From: Kushneria pakistanensis
Lineage (GTDB): Bacteria > Pseudomonadota > Gammaproteobacteria > Pseudomonadales > Halomonadaceae
Direction of reading: 5' to 3'
DNA: 64,000 nucleotides
Assembly: GCF_014652795.1 (NCBI RefSeq)
Contig: NZ_BMZM01000002.1
Coordinates: forward strand, 870,025-934,024
The notes under the pieces were generated by a model, which saw only the letters and a program-made list of their open reading frames with translations, ran no database searches and had not been told where the DNA came from. Below are positions 38,709 through 47,731 of the stretch, one piece after another. How positions within the stretch are numbered: position 1 is the stretch's first letter; every line of letters begins with the position of its first letter. Both the position numbers and the translations under genes were made by a program.

Positions 38709-39677
38709 ATGCACATTGTCATTACCGATTGCGATCACGAAAGCGTCGAGATCGAGCGCGAGTGCGTCGAGGCTGCCGGCGGTCGCCTGACGCTGTGTCA
38801 GGACGTCACGCCCGAGGGCATCATCAGCAATGCCGGTGATGCCCAGGGGCTGATCGTGCAGTACGGGCGTATCACCGATGAGGTGCTCGCAGCGCTGCCT
38901 GAACTGCGCGTGGTGTCGCGCTACGGGGTCGGGGTGGATACCGTCGATGTCGAGGCGGCGACCCGCCACGGCGTGGCGGTGTGCAACGTGCCGGATTACG
39001 GCACCGAGGCGGTGTCTGACCATGCCATCATGCTGGCGCTTTCGGTGCTGCGCGATGTGACGGGGCTGGATCGGCGTCTGCGCCAAGGAGAGCCGTCACT
39101 GGCGCCGGCGCAGCCGATCTTTCAGCTGCGTGGTCGGCGCTTCGGCGTGGTCGGGGCCGGTGCCATCGGCATGGCCACGGCGCGCAAGGCCGCAGGGCTG
39201 GGCTTTGAAGTGGTACTGTGCGATCCGCGCATGAACCCGGGGGAGACCACGCCCGAGGGCTGGACAGCGGTGTCATTCGAGGACCTGCTGGCCTCGGCAC
39301 AGGTGATCTCGCTGCATTTGCCGCTGATCGAGCAGACGCATCACCTGATCGATGCGGCGGCACTTGGTGCCATGCGCAAGGATGCCATCCTGATCAACAC
39401 CGCCCGCGGTGGGGTGGTGGACACCGAAGCGCTGGTCGAGGCGCTCTCCCAGGGGCGTCTGATGGGCGCTGGTCTTGACGTGCTGGAAGAGGAGCCGCTG
39501 GCGGTGGACCACCCGCTGACCCGGTTTGAGCGCGTGATTCTCACCCCGCATGCCGGGTTTTATACCGAGGAGTCCTACGCCGAGCTCAAGGCGCGCACGG
39601 CGCAAAACGCGATCGATGTGATTGCCGGGCGACGGCCGCGCAACATTCTTAATCCCGAGGTGCTGGCGCCATCCTGA
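38709..39677 (+). CDS. D-isomer-specific 2-hydroxyacid dehydrogenase
   Basis: This 322-residue enzyme of the PGDH/CtBP family has the NAD site VVGAGAIGMATARKAAGLGF and the catalytic set: Arg in NTARGGVV, Glu in DVLEEEPL and His in TPHAGFYTEES. Relatives include phosphoglycerate dehydrogenase and the 2-ketogluconate/2-ketogulonate reductases (GhrB). Position right after idnD suggests reduction of 2-keto sugar acids, for example 2-keto-L-gulonate to L-idonate, which is my inference. ATG 38709 follows GGGAGAG. A terminator ends the cluster. Confidence 0.85.
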   Translation: MHIVITDCDHESVEIERECVEAAGGRLTLCQDVTPEGIISNAGDAQGLIVQYGRITDEVLAALPELRVVSRYGVGVDTVDVEAATRHGVAVCNVPDYGTEAVSDHAIMLALSVLRDVTGLDRRLRQGEPSLAPAQPIFQLRGRRFGVVGAGAIGMATARKAAGLGFEVVLCDPRMNPGETTPEGWTAVSFEDLLASAQVISLHLPLIEQTHHLIDAAALGAMRKDAILINTARGGVVDTEALVEALSQGRLMGAGLDVLEEEPLAVDHPLTRFERVILTPHAGFYTEESYAELKARTAQNAIDVIAGRRPRNILNPEVLAPS

Positions 39678-39735
39678 GAGACGGGCACAGCCGGCAGGCG
39701 CCGGCTCGATAGCGTTGATGGCACGTCGCATCACG

Positions 39736-39770
39736 AAGCGGAGAAGCGCCCGGCGTTTCTCCGCTTTTTT
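39736..39770 (+). terminator. Rho-independent terminator of the gntP-idnO-idnD cluster
   Basis: AAGCGGAGAA and TTCTCCGCTT pair around an 11-base loop, followed by TTTT. Confidence 0.8.
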
Positions 39771-39924
39771 ATGTTCCTTTTCAATTGATGCCCCCCGTCA
39801 ATTTATATCCCCCTCCAATGGCATTGATCGCTTGTCGGATATTGAATCCTTGCCATGCTGTTAGCCGGCTAATTTGAATAATGGCCGAGTGAGTCGGCCA
39901 TTATCGCAACAGGGAGGGCGTTTC

Positions 39925-40911
<987 letters not shown>

Positions 40912-40945
40912 GTCACGCCCCACGCCCATGATATGCATGAATTGA

Positions 40946-40971
40946 AAAGCCCCGGCATTGCCGGGGCTTTT
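40946..40971 (+). terminator. Rho-independent terminator of the aldo/keto reductase gene
   Basis: AAAGCCCCGGC and GCCGGGGCTTT pair around a three-base loop, followed by T. Confidence 0.85.
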
Positions 40972-41140
40972 GTCTGAAAGCCATGATGAATCAAATAAAT
41001 ACGCGAAAGGGTTTGGCAGCGGCTGCCCCGATCCCTAGACTTTTTTCCCGTTACAGGGCCGATATCTGCCGTTCGAGCCTTGATCATTAAAATAGTCAAC
41101 AACACCCGCGCACCGCCCGGGGCAGTCTCAGGGAGAGAGG

Positions 41141-42523
41141 ATGGAAAACTGGAATCAGACCATGTCGGCAGGGCCATTGCTGGGGATCGCAGCGGCCGCC
41201 ATTGCAGTGCTGCTGCTCATGGTCATCAAGTTCAGGGTGCATGCGTTTGTGACCCTGATTCTCGTCAGTCTGCTGACCGCCTTTGCCGCCGGTATTCCCG
41301 TCGATCGGATCGTGCCGACGCTGGTGGAAAACTTTGGCAGCACGCTGGGCTCGGTCGCCCTTTTGATCGGCCTGGGGGCAATGCTGGGCAAGCTGGTGGA
41401 ATCTTCCGGCGGGGCGAAGGTGCTGGCCGATCGCATGATTGCGATTTTCGGCGAGAAGCGCGCCCCCTTTGCACTCGGCGTGGCGTCACTGCTCATGGGT
41501 TTTCCCATCTTCATGGACGCCGGTCTGATCGTGATGCTGCCGGTCATCTTTGCCATTGCCAAACGTCTCAATGGGCCCATCATTCCCTTCGCACTGCCGG
41601 CCGCGGCGGCCTTTTCGGTCATGCACGTTTTCGTGCCACCGCATCCGGGGCCGGTGGCGGCGTCCGAGCTCTACGGCGCCAACCTGGGCCTGGTGATGAT
41701 GACCGGGGTGCTGATCGCCTTTCCGCTCTGGTACCTGTCGGGCTATCTCTGGAGCCGGTTTGCGGCCTCGCGCATTACGCTTGAGCAGGTCGCCGGTGGC
41801 ATGTTCGGTGACAGCGATGAAGAGGAGGTCACCAACCCACCCTCGATTGGCGCGGTGCTGGCCATGCTGTTGCTGCCGATGGTGCTGATTTTCATGAACA
41901 CCGGGCTGGATTTTTTGCGCGCCGCCGGCATGGCGGACAGCGATGCCGGCTGGTTCAAGTTCTGCTCGGCGCTGGGCGAAACACCAATTGCGCTTCTGAT
42001 CTCGGTGCTGGTGGCGCTTTGGGTGCTGGGCGGTCGTCGCGGCAAGTCGGGTACGGCGCTTGAGAAGGTACTGGACTCCGCACTGGGACCGATCTGCTCG
42101 GTCGTGCTGATTACCGGCGCCGGCGGCATGTTCGGCGGGGTGCTGCGTGCCTCGGGCATTGGTGATGCGCTGTCAGGCTCGCTCGAGAACCTGGGGCTGT
42201 CGGTCATCATGGCCGCCTATGTGGTGGCGGTGCTGATGCGCGTGGCGCAGGGGTCGGCAACGGTCGCGCTGGTGACGGCGGCAGGGCTCATGGCGCCCGC
42301 CGTGGAAGCCGGGGATTTCTCGACCATGCAGGTGGTGGCCATTACGCTGGCAACGGCTGCAGGTTCTGTCTTTGCCAGTCACGTCAACGACTCCGGTTTC
42401 TGGCTGGTCGGACGACTCATGGGCATGGATGTGAAAACCACGCTCAAGGTGTGGACGACGCAGCAGACACTGGAATCCGTGCTGGGCTTTGCCATGGCCT
42501 GGGCCGTTTTCATGCTGTTCTAG
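41141..42523 (+). CDS. gntP: GntP-family gluconate/sugar-acid permease (second copy)
   Basis: This 460-residue permease is a close paralogue of the one at 35415: matching segments include TMSAGPLLGIAAAAIAVLL, GFPIFMDAGLIVMLPVIFAI, HVFVPPHPGPVAASELYGAN and GAGGMFGGVLRASGIGDAL. ATG 41141 follows AGGGAGAG. It is monocistronic, bounded by terminators on both sides. Different N-terminal leader DNA suggests separate control. Differences cluster in loop regions, e.g. the acidic GDSDEEEVTNPP. A second sugar-acid specificity is likely but unproven. Confidence 0.92.
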   Translation: MENWNQTMSAGPLLGIAAAAIAVLLLMVIKFRVHAFVTLILVSLLTAFAAGIPVDRIVPTLVENFGSTLGSVALLIGLGAMLGKLVESSGGAKVLADRMIAIFGEKRAPFALGVASLLMGFPIFMDAGLIVMLPVIFAIAKRLNGPIIPFALPAAAAFSVMHVFVPPHPGPVAASELYGANLGLVMMTGVLIAFPLWYLSGYLWSRFAASRITLEQVAGGMFGDSDEEEVTNPPSIGAVLAMLLLPMVLIFMNTGLDFLRAAGMADSDAGWFKFCSALGETPIALLISVLVALWVLGGRRGKSGTALEKVLDSALGPICSVVLITGAGGMFGGVLRASGIGDALSGSLENLGLSVIMAAYVVAVLMRVAQGSATVALVTAAGLMAPAVEAGDFSTMQVVAITLATAAGSVFASHVNDSGFWLVGRLMGMDVKTTLKVWTTQQTLESVLGFAMAWAVFMLF

Positions 42524-42541
42524 TACGCCCGCGAGGGATCA

Positions 42542-42571
42542 AAAAAACGACGCCCAAGGGCGTCGTTTTTT
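42542..42571. terminator. Bidirectional terminator
   Basis: A-rich arm plus CGACGCCC pairs with GGGCGTCG plus T-rich arm around an AA apex. Both strands show T tails, serving the second gntP gene and the convergent DUF3618 operon. Confidence 0.9.
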
Positions 42572-42590
42572 ATGGGATCAAACCACAGCG

Positions 42591-43691
42591 TTAGCTGCGC
42601 GGGCGTGTGCTGCCCGGAACATGATCCGTTGACGTGCTGCTGCCGGAACGTGGCTCGGCGTTGCTGCTGTCTGAGGATGACTGGCTGCGACCGCTTGAGG
42701 ACTGCTGGTCACGACTGGTCGAGGACTGCTGATCACGATTGTTCGAGGACTGCTGATCACCATTGCTCGAATCATTGTCATCGGACATCTTCTGCTCAGC
42801 GGTTTCCTTCGCCTTGTCAGTAGCTTCCTGCGCCTTTTCGCTGGCACGATCAAGCTGCTCGGAGCCCATCTCGCTGGCCCGGTCGACCAGCTGGTCACGC
42901 GTCTCGCCCATGGCGCGCTGTTCGGCACGCGAGGTGGGGATGAGTGAGCCCAGCAGGGCACCCGCGGCCAGACCCAGTGCGCCGGCGGCGACCGGATTGT
43001 CATGGGCCATGTCGCTGATCCATGAGCCGGCATCACGTGCCTTGGAAGAAGCATTGCCAAGACGATCGCTGGAACCCTGTTTCATGCGTTGCATTCTGTC
43101 TCCGGCACCGCTTTTCATGTTTTGCGCACGCTCGCCTGCACCGCCTTTCATATTGCGCGCCTTGTCACCGACATTGTGCAGGGCATCGCTGGCACGCTGA
43201 CGCAGGCCACCGCTGTCGCTGCTGCCCGAGGACTGCCCGCGGCGATGCTGATCGATGGAGGCGCCTTCACTGTAAAGGGGCTCATCAAAGAGCGGCTCGT
43301 CATAAAGCTCGTCATATTCGTGGGTCTGCGGCGTTGTTTCGGCTGCCGCATGACGCGCCCGCTTCTGACGCTTGTCATTGAAGCTTGTGGGCACATCACC
43401 ACTTTTGGAGTCTGAATTGCTGGAGTAGATCAGCCAGCCAATGCCCACGCCGATCAGGGCTGCCGGCATCGGGTTGTCACGTACCGAGCGGCCCAGATTG
43501 GAGAAGTAATCCCTGGCGGAATCGCTTTTCACGTATTCCATGGCGCTGTGCATCATGCTGTCAGATGAAAAGCGCTCCTGGAAATCGCTGAGCGTGTCAT
43601 CCAGATGAGAGCGGGTCTTGTTGATATCGGCCTCGATCTCTTCGGGACTGCGCGTATCCTGCTGATCCTGATTCTGGTCGTGATCGCTCAT
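42591..43691 (-). CDS. DUF3618 protein with repetitive disordered C-terminus
   Basis: This 366-residue protein begins with a DUF3618 domain (RSPEEIEADINKTRSHLDDT, residues 14-33) and has one hydrophobic glycine-rich segment near residue 75 (PAALIGVGIGWLIY) and a second near 230 (AGALGLAAGALLGSLI). Between them lie repeats of the type NMK.GAG.R. The tail of about 70 residues is Ser/Gln-rich with tandem RDQQSS units. Function is unknown; related proteins are linked with envelope or nutrient stress. Its ATG overlaps the stop of the YqjE-type gene by four bases, so it is the last gene of a three-gene operon. Confidence 0.8.
   Translation of the reverse strand: MSDHDQNQDQQDTRSPEEIEADINKTRSHLDDTLSDFQERFSSDSMMHSAMEYVKSDSARDYFSNLGRSVRDNPMPAALIGVGIGWLIYSSNSDSKSGDVPTSFNDKRQKRARHAAAETTPQTHEYDELYDEPLFDEPLYSEGASIDQHRRGQSSGSSDSGGLRQRASDALHNVGDKARNMKGGAGERAQNMKSGAGDRMQRMKQGSSDRLGNASSKARDAGSWISDMAHDNPVAAGALGLAAGALLGSLIPTSRAEQRAMGETRDQLVDRASEMGSEQLDRASEKAQEATDKAKETAEQKMSDDNDSSNGDQQSSNNRDQQSSTSRDQQSSSGRSQSSSDSSNAEPRSGSSTSTDHVPGSTRPRS
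42695..42775. repeat. Short tandem repeat within the DUF3618 gene
   Basis: Three copies of a roughly 27-base unit with the core GAGGACTGCTG(A/G)TCAC encode the NRDQQSS-type units of the protein tail. Copies differ at several bases. Confidence 0.6.
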
Positions 43692-44161
43692 CGTGTTGTC
43701 TCCCCTTCCTTGTTGCTGCTGGCATGTTCCTTGAGCATGTCCTGATCACGCTGCAGGCTGTCCACGGTACGATCCGGGGTCATGGCCTGGGCGCTCAGGG
43801 TGTCACGCGCCTTTTTCATCATGCTCATGCCGATGACGGCGACGACAGCACCCACGATCAGGGCTGAAAGCCAGGGATCGAGCACGTGACTCAGGCCCAG
43901 TACGGCCGAGGCCAGAAGCACCAGCAGACCCGCATTGAGGACGGCACCTGCCACCACGATGGAGGCGATGGCCGCCCCGGCGCGCTTGATGTTCTGCTGC
44001 ATCTCGGCCTTGCCGAGCGCAATTTCCTGACGTACCAGCGTGGTAACGTCATTGAGCAGCGAAGAGAGCATGCCTACCATGCCGCGCGACTCGCCGCCGC
44101 TTTCTTCGGCGTGTCGACGCTCTTCGATGCTGGGGTCCTTATGACCTGAAGGTTGTGTCAT
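43688..44161 (-). CDS. YqjE/DUF1469-type membrane protein
   Basis: This 157-residue protein has a polar N-terminus, the family segment LLNDVTTLVRQEIALGKAEM and two adjacent membrane helices (about residues 64-85 and 93-112) with charged tail. These are features of the 'putative phage holin'/YqjE Pfam family (DUF1469), which in E. coli lies next to YqjD/YqjK-type stress proteins. It probably sits in the inner membrane. ATG 44161 follows AGGGAGAG and the stop overlaps the next start (ATGA). Confidence 0.8.
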   Translation of the reverse strand: MTQPSGHKDPSIEERRHAEESGGESRGMVGMLSSLLNDVTTLVRQEIALGKAEMQQNIKRAGAAIASIVVAGAVLNAGLLVLLASAVLGLSHVLDPWLSALIVGAVVAVIGMSMMKKARDTLSAQAMTPDRTVDSLQRDQDMLKEHASSNKEGETTR

Positions 44162-44233
44162 GATCGAACTCTCCCTGTTGATCCGAACAATTCAAGATGG
44201 AATACCTGTCGCACTTGCCAATCAGATGCGTGA

Positions 44234-44701
44234 TCAGCGGTTGGAGCTTTTCAAAAAGCGCGACAGCAAAAAGCCGCCTGCGACCATGCCGCCGATAAAC
44301 AGTGCCGGTTCACGGCGAGAGAAGTCCTGTGCCTGTTTCAGCAGGGATTCGCTGTTTTCATCACGCAGATGGTCCGCGAACGAGTCGGTCTTGTCTGCCA
44401 GGCGGTAGGTGTAATCGGCCAGCGACACCTGATCCTGATCCTTGAACTGCATGGCCATGCTGCGCACGGCTTCAGAAAAGTTCGAGATCTGATCGGCGAC
44501 AAAACCCTTCTGGCTGTCAGCGCGGCGCAGGGCTTCATCACGAGCCTGATCGGCTGTTTCCTTTGCCTTTTGCTGCGCCTGCTCCTTGGTCTGCCGGGCC
44601 TTGTCGCTGCCCTGTGAGCCGCCATTGCCGGTGCTGGTATTGCCGGTATTGTTTTGCTGGCGGTTATCGCCATGCATGAAACGTTCATCCGTGTCGTTCA
44701 T
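44234..44701 (-). CDS. Small coiled-coil protein with C-terminal membrane segment
   Basis: This 155-residue protein has a low-complexity Asn/Gly/Ser start, then a helical, Lys/Ala/Gln-rich coiled-coil segment (QTKEQAQQKAKETADQARDE) and a closing hydrophobic segment (ALFIGGMVAGGFLLSRFL). The layout resembles the YqjD/ElaB type, which binds ribosomes at the membrane in stationary phase, but similarity is only in architecture. ATG 44701 follows AAGGTG. It is first in the operon with the YqjE- and DUF3618-type genes. Confidence 0.75.
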   Translation of the reverse strand: MNDTDERFMHGDNRQQNNTGNTSTGNGGSQGSDKARQTKEQAQQKAKETADQARDEALRRADSQKGFVADQISNFSEAVRSMAMQFKDQDQVSLADYTYRLADKTDSFADHLRDENSESLLKQAQDFSRREPALFIGGMVAGGFLLSRFLKSSNR

Positions 44702-45048
44702 GATGTGCACCTTGAAGCAAATAAATTTAATCTGAGTTAATAATGCCGTAATGCACAGAATATCTTCATGTCCTGTGTCGGCAGCCACACTAAAACAGTA
44801 GATTGGAAGCGCCAAACGTCAAGGAGATCGACACATTATAAATTCAGGCGGTCACAGGGATATTTGTTAGGAATGGCTTAAATTTAATGCAGGTTAAGTG
44901 CAGCATTTAGGTGATTTATAAATGTCAGAATTTCAGGCGCCATGCCTTCGATACGGGAAAAGGCACAGGGCATTCATGAGGTGAAATGGCTACAAAAAAT
45001 CGTTGAAATCGAAACGAGAAAACGGCGGGAAAGCGTCATAAAGCCCTG
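44702..45048. other. AT-rich intergenic region between the stress operon and the TetR gene
   Basis: About 350 bases with no gene, notably AT-rich between 44702-44930, containing the probable promoter of the minus-strand three-gene operon. I see no clear operator repeat in it. Confidence 0.5.
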
Positions 45049-45062
45049 TCAGGACACAGGGC
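45043..45062 (-). terminator. Possible terminator hairpin at the end of the TetR gene
   Basis: GCCCTGT and ACAGGGC pair around a six-base loop overlapping the stop codon; the minus strand continues TTTATG. A weak case. Confidence 0.35.
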
Positions 45063-45696
45063 CGTGCTGCCAGATCACCACGCTTTCAAGCAGCGTACTG
45101 ACCATCTTTTCACTGTCATTGGGCAGTTCAAAAAGCGACTGTTTTAATAACCAGTCCGTCACCATTCCCTTGATGCACGAGAGCAGCATCGACGCTGCCA
45201 TATCAGGGGTCAGGTCGTTGCGAAGGGTAATCTCGCCACAGCTCATGCCACGACTGAAGGTTTGGCTGATCATGTCGCGACACTCGCGCATATGCAGATC
45301 AAGCTGGTCGTTGACCCAGGCAAATTCCCCGATGAACTCATTGCGTGACGAGGTCAGCAACAAAATACGCTGAAGCCGGGTGTCACGTGCCAGTGATTCG
45401 AGATCCTGCACCAGCGTCAGACGCATGATGGTGACCGGGGTGTGGGCCAGCTGCTCGCACTGCGACAGATGCGCGGCCAGTCGCTCGGTCATCTGTCGCT
45501 TGCGCTCTAAAAGCGCGGCCAGAATGCTGGTCTTGCCTTCCGGGAAGTGCCAGTTCAGCGCACCGCGGGTGACACCGGCACGCGTGGCGATGTCATTGTG
45601 CGTGGTACGACTGAGCCCCTTTTCGATGAAAAGATGCTCGGCGGCATTCATCAGTGACTGCCGCGTCAGTTCCGCTTCTTCCTTGGTCTTTCTCAT
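45049..45696 (-). CDS. TetR/AcrR-family transcription repressor
   Basis: This 215-residue protein opens MRKTKEEAELTRQSLMNAA and has a TetR helix-turn-helix THNDIATRAGVTRGALNWHF at residues 32-51, typical of the AcrR/TtgR branch that controls efflux pumps. The C-terminal ligand domain is AcrR-like (MLLSCIKGMVTDWLL). No pump gene adjoins; the divergent neighbour is the first molybdenum-hydroxylase operon. Possible operators lie between them. Regulation of that operon is an inference from position. Confidence 0.88.
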   Translation of the reverse strand: MRKTKEEAELTRQSLMNAAEHLFIEKGLSRTTHNDIATRAGVTRGALNWHFPEGKTSILAALLERKRQMTERLAAHLSQCEQLAHTPVTIMRLTLVQDLESLARDTRLQRILLLTSSRNEFIGEFAWVNDQLDLHMRECRDMISQTFSRGMSCGEITLRNDLTPDMAASMLLSCIKGMVTDWLLKQSLFELPNDSEKMVSTLLESVVIWQHGPVS

Positions 45697-45782
45697 GGAC
45701 GTCGTCTCGACGTTAAACCTGTCATAAAAAAGGCATGGCCGCGTGGACAGGGCATTTCACGCAGGCGAGCGCACCATAATGC

Positions 45783-45800
45783 ATACATGCGCGATTGTAT
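45783..45800. promoter_or_regulatory. Candidate TetR-family operator (ATACA-N8-TGTAT)
   Basis: ATACATGCGCGATTGTAT is an inverted repeat 86 bases upstream of the TetR start. AcrR/TtgR operators carry comparable TACAT/ATGTA arms. A second repeat, ACGATC-N7-GATCGT, follows at 45812-45830. Confidence 0.4.
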
Positions 45801-45959
45801 ATTTCCGACAGACGATCATGAATAGATCGTTGGTCTTCTAAAGAAATTTCATCGCTTGAGCATGGTTTCGGGCGATGGTCCTGACAGTGCTTCGGCCGTT
45901 GCCGGGTTGCTGCCCCCGATTTCGTTACCTACCTTATAAACTCCTGACAGCACGCATAA

Positions 45960-45984
45960 GGCACATGACAACGCATCATGTGCC
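45960..45984 (+). promoter_or_regulatory. Perfect inverted repeat in the leader of the first hydroxylase operon
   Basis: GGCACATGA and TCATGTGCC are perfect nine-base arms around seven bases, about 150 bases before the first gene. A smaller imperfect hairpin (GGCAG..CTCC with GGAG.CTGCC) follows at 45987-46009. It could be an operator or a 5' leader structure. A promoter-like TTATAA is at 45934. The whole interval 45697-46131 holds no gene. Confidence 0.4.
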
Positions 45985-46131
45985 ACGGCAGCCCTCCACG
46001 GAGACTGCCCTGAACATGACACATTGAATCAATACTCATAAAAAAGCGTGATCCGATGCCTGCCATTTCGGGCACTGAAGCGATCACGATGATGTAACGA
46101 CCGTACAAGACTACCGATGAGGACCTGACTC

Positions 46132-46725
46132 ATGGCACCTGTTATCCGTCATTCGACGGGCGTGGGGTTTTGCACCCCCGGCGCCCAGGCAGACATTGCC
46201 GAACGTCCCAGTGCAGTTTCCGGCAAGACCTCCGAGACCCGCCGCATCACCCTGACCGTCAATGGTCAGCAGCACGATCTGCAGGTAACCCCCAACGCCA
46301 TTTTGCTGGATGTTCTGCGCGAGCAGCTGAACCTTTTTGGCACCAAGAAGGGCTGTGACCACGGTCAGTGCGGCGCCTGCACCGTTCATGTCAACGGCCA
46401 GAGCGTCAACAGCTGCCTGCTGCTGGCCTGCATGCAGGAAGGCGTCGACATTGTCACCATTGAAGGTCTGGCCGAAAGCGCCGGCTTCGAGCAGGGGCAT
46501 CACCCGGTGCAGGAAGCCTTTCTCGAGCATGATGCCTACCAGTGCGGCTACTGCACGGCCGGACAGATGATGACCGCGTCTGCCGTGATCAACGATGACA
46601 CCATCGATGGTGATGAGGTATCGCTGCGTGAAGCGTTGAGCGGCAATATCTGCCGCTGCGGTGCCTACAAGAACATTCTTGATGCAGTGCAGAGTGCTCG
46701 CGGCAAGATGCGGGGAGGGCAGTAA
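46132..46725 (+). CDS. Molybdenum hydroxylase, [2Fe-2S] subunit (first operon, no Tat signal)
   Basis: This 197-residue electron-transfer subunit of a xanthine-dehydrogenase-family enzyme carries two [2Fe-2S] clusters: C75, C80, C83 and C95 in GCDHGQCGACTVHVNG onwards, and C138, C141, C174, C176 in QCGYCTAGQ and ICRCGAYKN. Core sequence closely resembles PaoA. Unlike the second copy (50335) its N-terminus (MAPVIRHSTGVGFC) has no twin-arginine signal, so the enzyme should stay in the cytoplasm. ATG 46132 follows GAGGA. The FAD-subunit start lies one base after the TAA. Confidence 0.92.
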   Translation: MAPVIRHSTGVGFCTPGAQADIAERPSAVSGKTSETRRITLTVNGQQHDLQVTPNAILLDVLREQLNLFGTKKGCDHGQCGACTVHVNGQSVNSCLLLACMQEGVDIVTIEGLAESAGFEQGHHPVQEAFLEHDAYQCGYCTAGQMMTASAVINDDTIDGDEVSLREALSGNICRCGAYKNILDAVQSARGKMRGGQ

Positions 46726-46726
46726 C

Positions 46727-47716
46727 ATGCGTCAGTTCGAACTTGAAAGCGTTGAAGCCATTGATCAGGCCGTCCGCCATCGCCGTGTCCATGATGGCCA
46801 GGCCTTTATTGCCGGCGGCACCACGCTGCTGGATCTGGTCAAGCTTGATGTCATGCAGCCCGAGAAGGTGGTCGATGTCACCCGGCTGCCGCTCAAGCGC
46901 ATCGAGCTGCTTGATGATGGTCGTCTCAAGATTGGTGCGCTGGTCTCCAACACCGAGCTTGCCAAGCACGAGATCGTGATGCGCGACTACCCGGTCATCA
47001 GCGAAGCGCTGCTTTCCGGTGCCTCGACAGGTCTTCGCAACATGGCCTCCACCGGCGGCAACGTCATGCAGCGCACCCGCTGCCCCTATTTCCGTGATCC
47101 GGACATGCCGTGCAACAAGCGCGAACCGGGCACGGGCTGCTCGGCCATTGATGGCATCAACCGCAACCACGCCGTTCTTGGCACCAGCGAGCAGTGCATC
47201 GCCACGCACCCTTCCGACATGTGTGTCGGCATGGTCGCGGCCGGCGCCACGCTGGTACTGGAAGGCCCTGACGGTCAGCGTGAAGTGGCCTTTGAAGACT
47301 ATCACCTGCTGCCGGGCGATACCCCCGAGCGCGAGCATGATCTGAAGCCGGGCGAGCTGATTACGCATGTGATCCTTGATGCCCCGCGCGGTGGCGGCCA
47401 GCACTATCTCAAGCTGCGTGATCGCGCCTCCTACGAGTTCGCACTCGCCTCCTGCGCTGCGGTCGTCAATCTGGACGGCGACAATATCGGTGAGGCGCGT
47501 CTGGCGCTGGGTGGCGTGGCGACCAAGCCCTGGCGTGCTGACGCTGCCGAGGCAGCACTCAAGGGCCAGCCGGCCACGCAGGAAAGCTTTGAGCGCGCCG
47601 CTGAAGCCGCCTTCAGTGATGCCGTGGCCTACAGCCATAACGGCTTCAAGATTACGCTGGGCAAGCAGGCGATCGTGCGTGCGCTCAGAGACGCTACCGC
47701 CCGTGCGCGCGCCTGA
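46727..47716 (+). CDS. Molybdenum hydroxylase, FAD/[4Fe-4S] subunit (first operon)
   Basis: This 329-residue flavin subunit has the FAD-binding FIAGGTTLLDLVK (28-40) and ASTGGNVMQRTRCPYFRD. Cysteines C119, C129, C138 (CNKREPGTGC) and C157 match those of PaoB, which binds an extra [4Fe-4S] cluster. The C-terminal domain continues with KLRDRASYEFALASCAAVV. It therefore belongs to the PaoB branch, not to plain xanthine dehydrogenase. ATG 46727 follows GGGGAGGG and begins right after the preceding stop. Confidence 0.92.
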   Translation: MRQFELESVEAIDQAVRHRRVHDGQAFIAGGTTLLDLVKLDVMQPEKVVDVTRLPLKRIELLDDGRLKIGALVSNTELAKHEIVMRDYPVISEALLSGASTGLRNMASTGGNVMQRTRCPYFRDPDMPCNKREPGTGCSAIDGINRNHAVLGTSEQCIATHPSDMCVGMVAAGATLVLEGPDGQREVAFEDYHLLPGDTPEREHDLKPGELITHVILDAPRGGGQHYLKLRDRASYEFALASCAAVVNLDGDNIGEARLALGGVATKPWRADAAEAALKGQPATQESFERAAEAAFSDAVAYSHNGFKITLGKQAIVRALRDATARARA

Positions 47717-47731
47717 TCAGGGAGAGATCAC

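Noticed and set aside
42695-42775. CRISPR-like short repeats
   Set aside because: The repeats are contiguous and in frame inside a protein gene, with no spacers and no cas genes nearby.
45960-46131. Molybdenum-cofactor riboswitch in the leader of the first hydroxylase operon
   Set aside because: The leader has hairpins and precedes a molybdoenzyme, but I could not match the conserved core of the Moco RNA motif by eye. A covariance-model search would decide.
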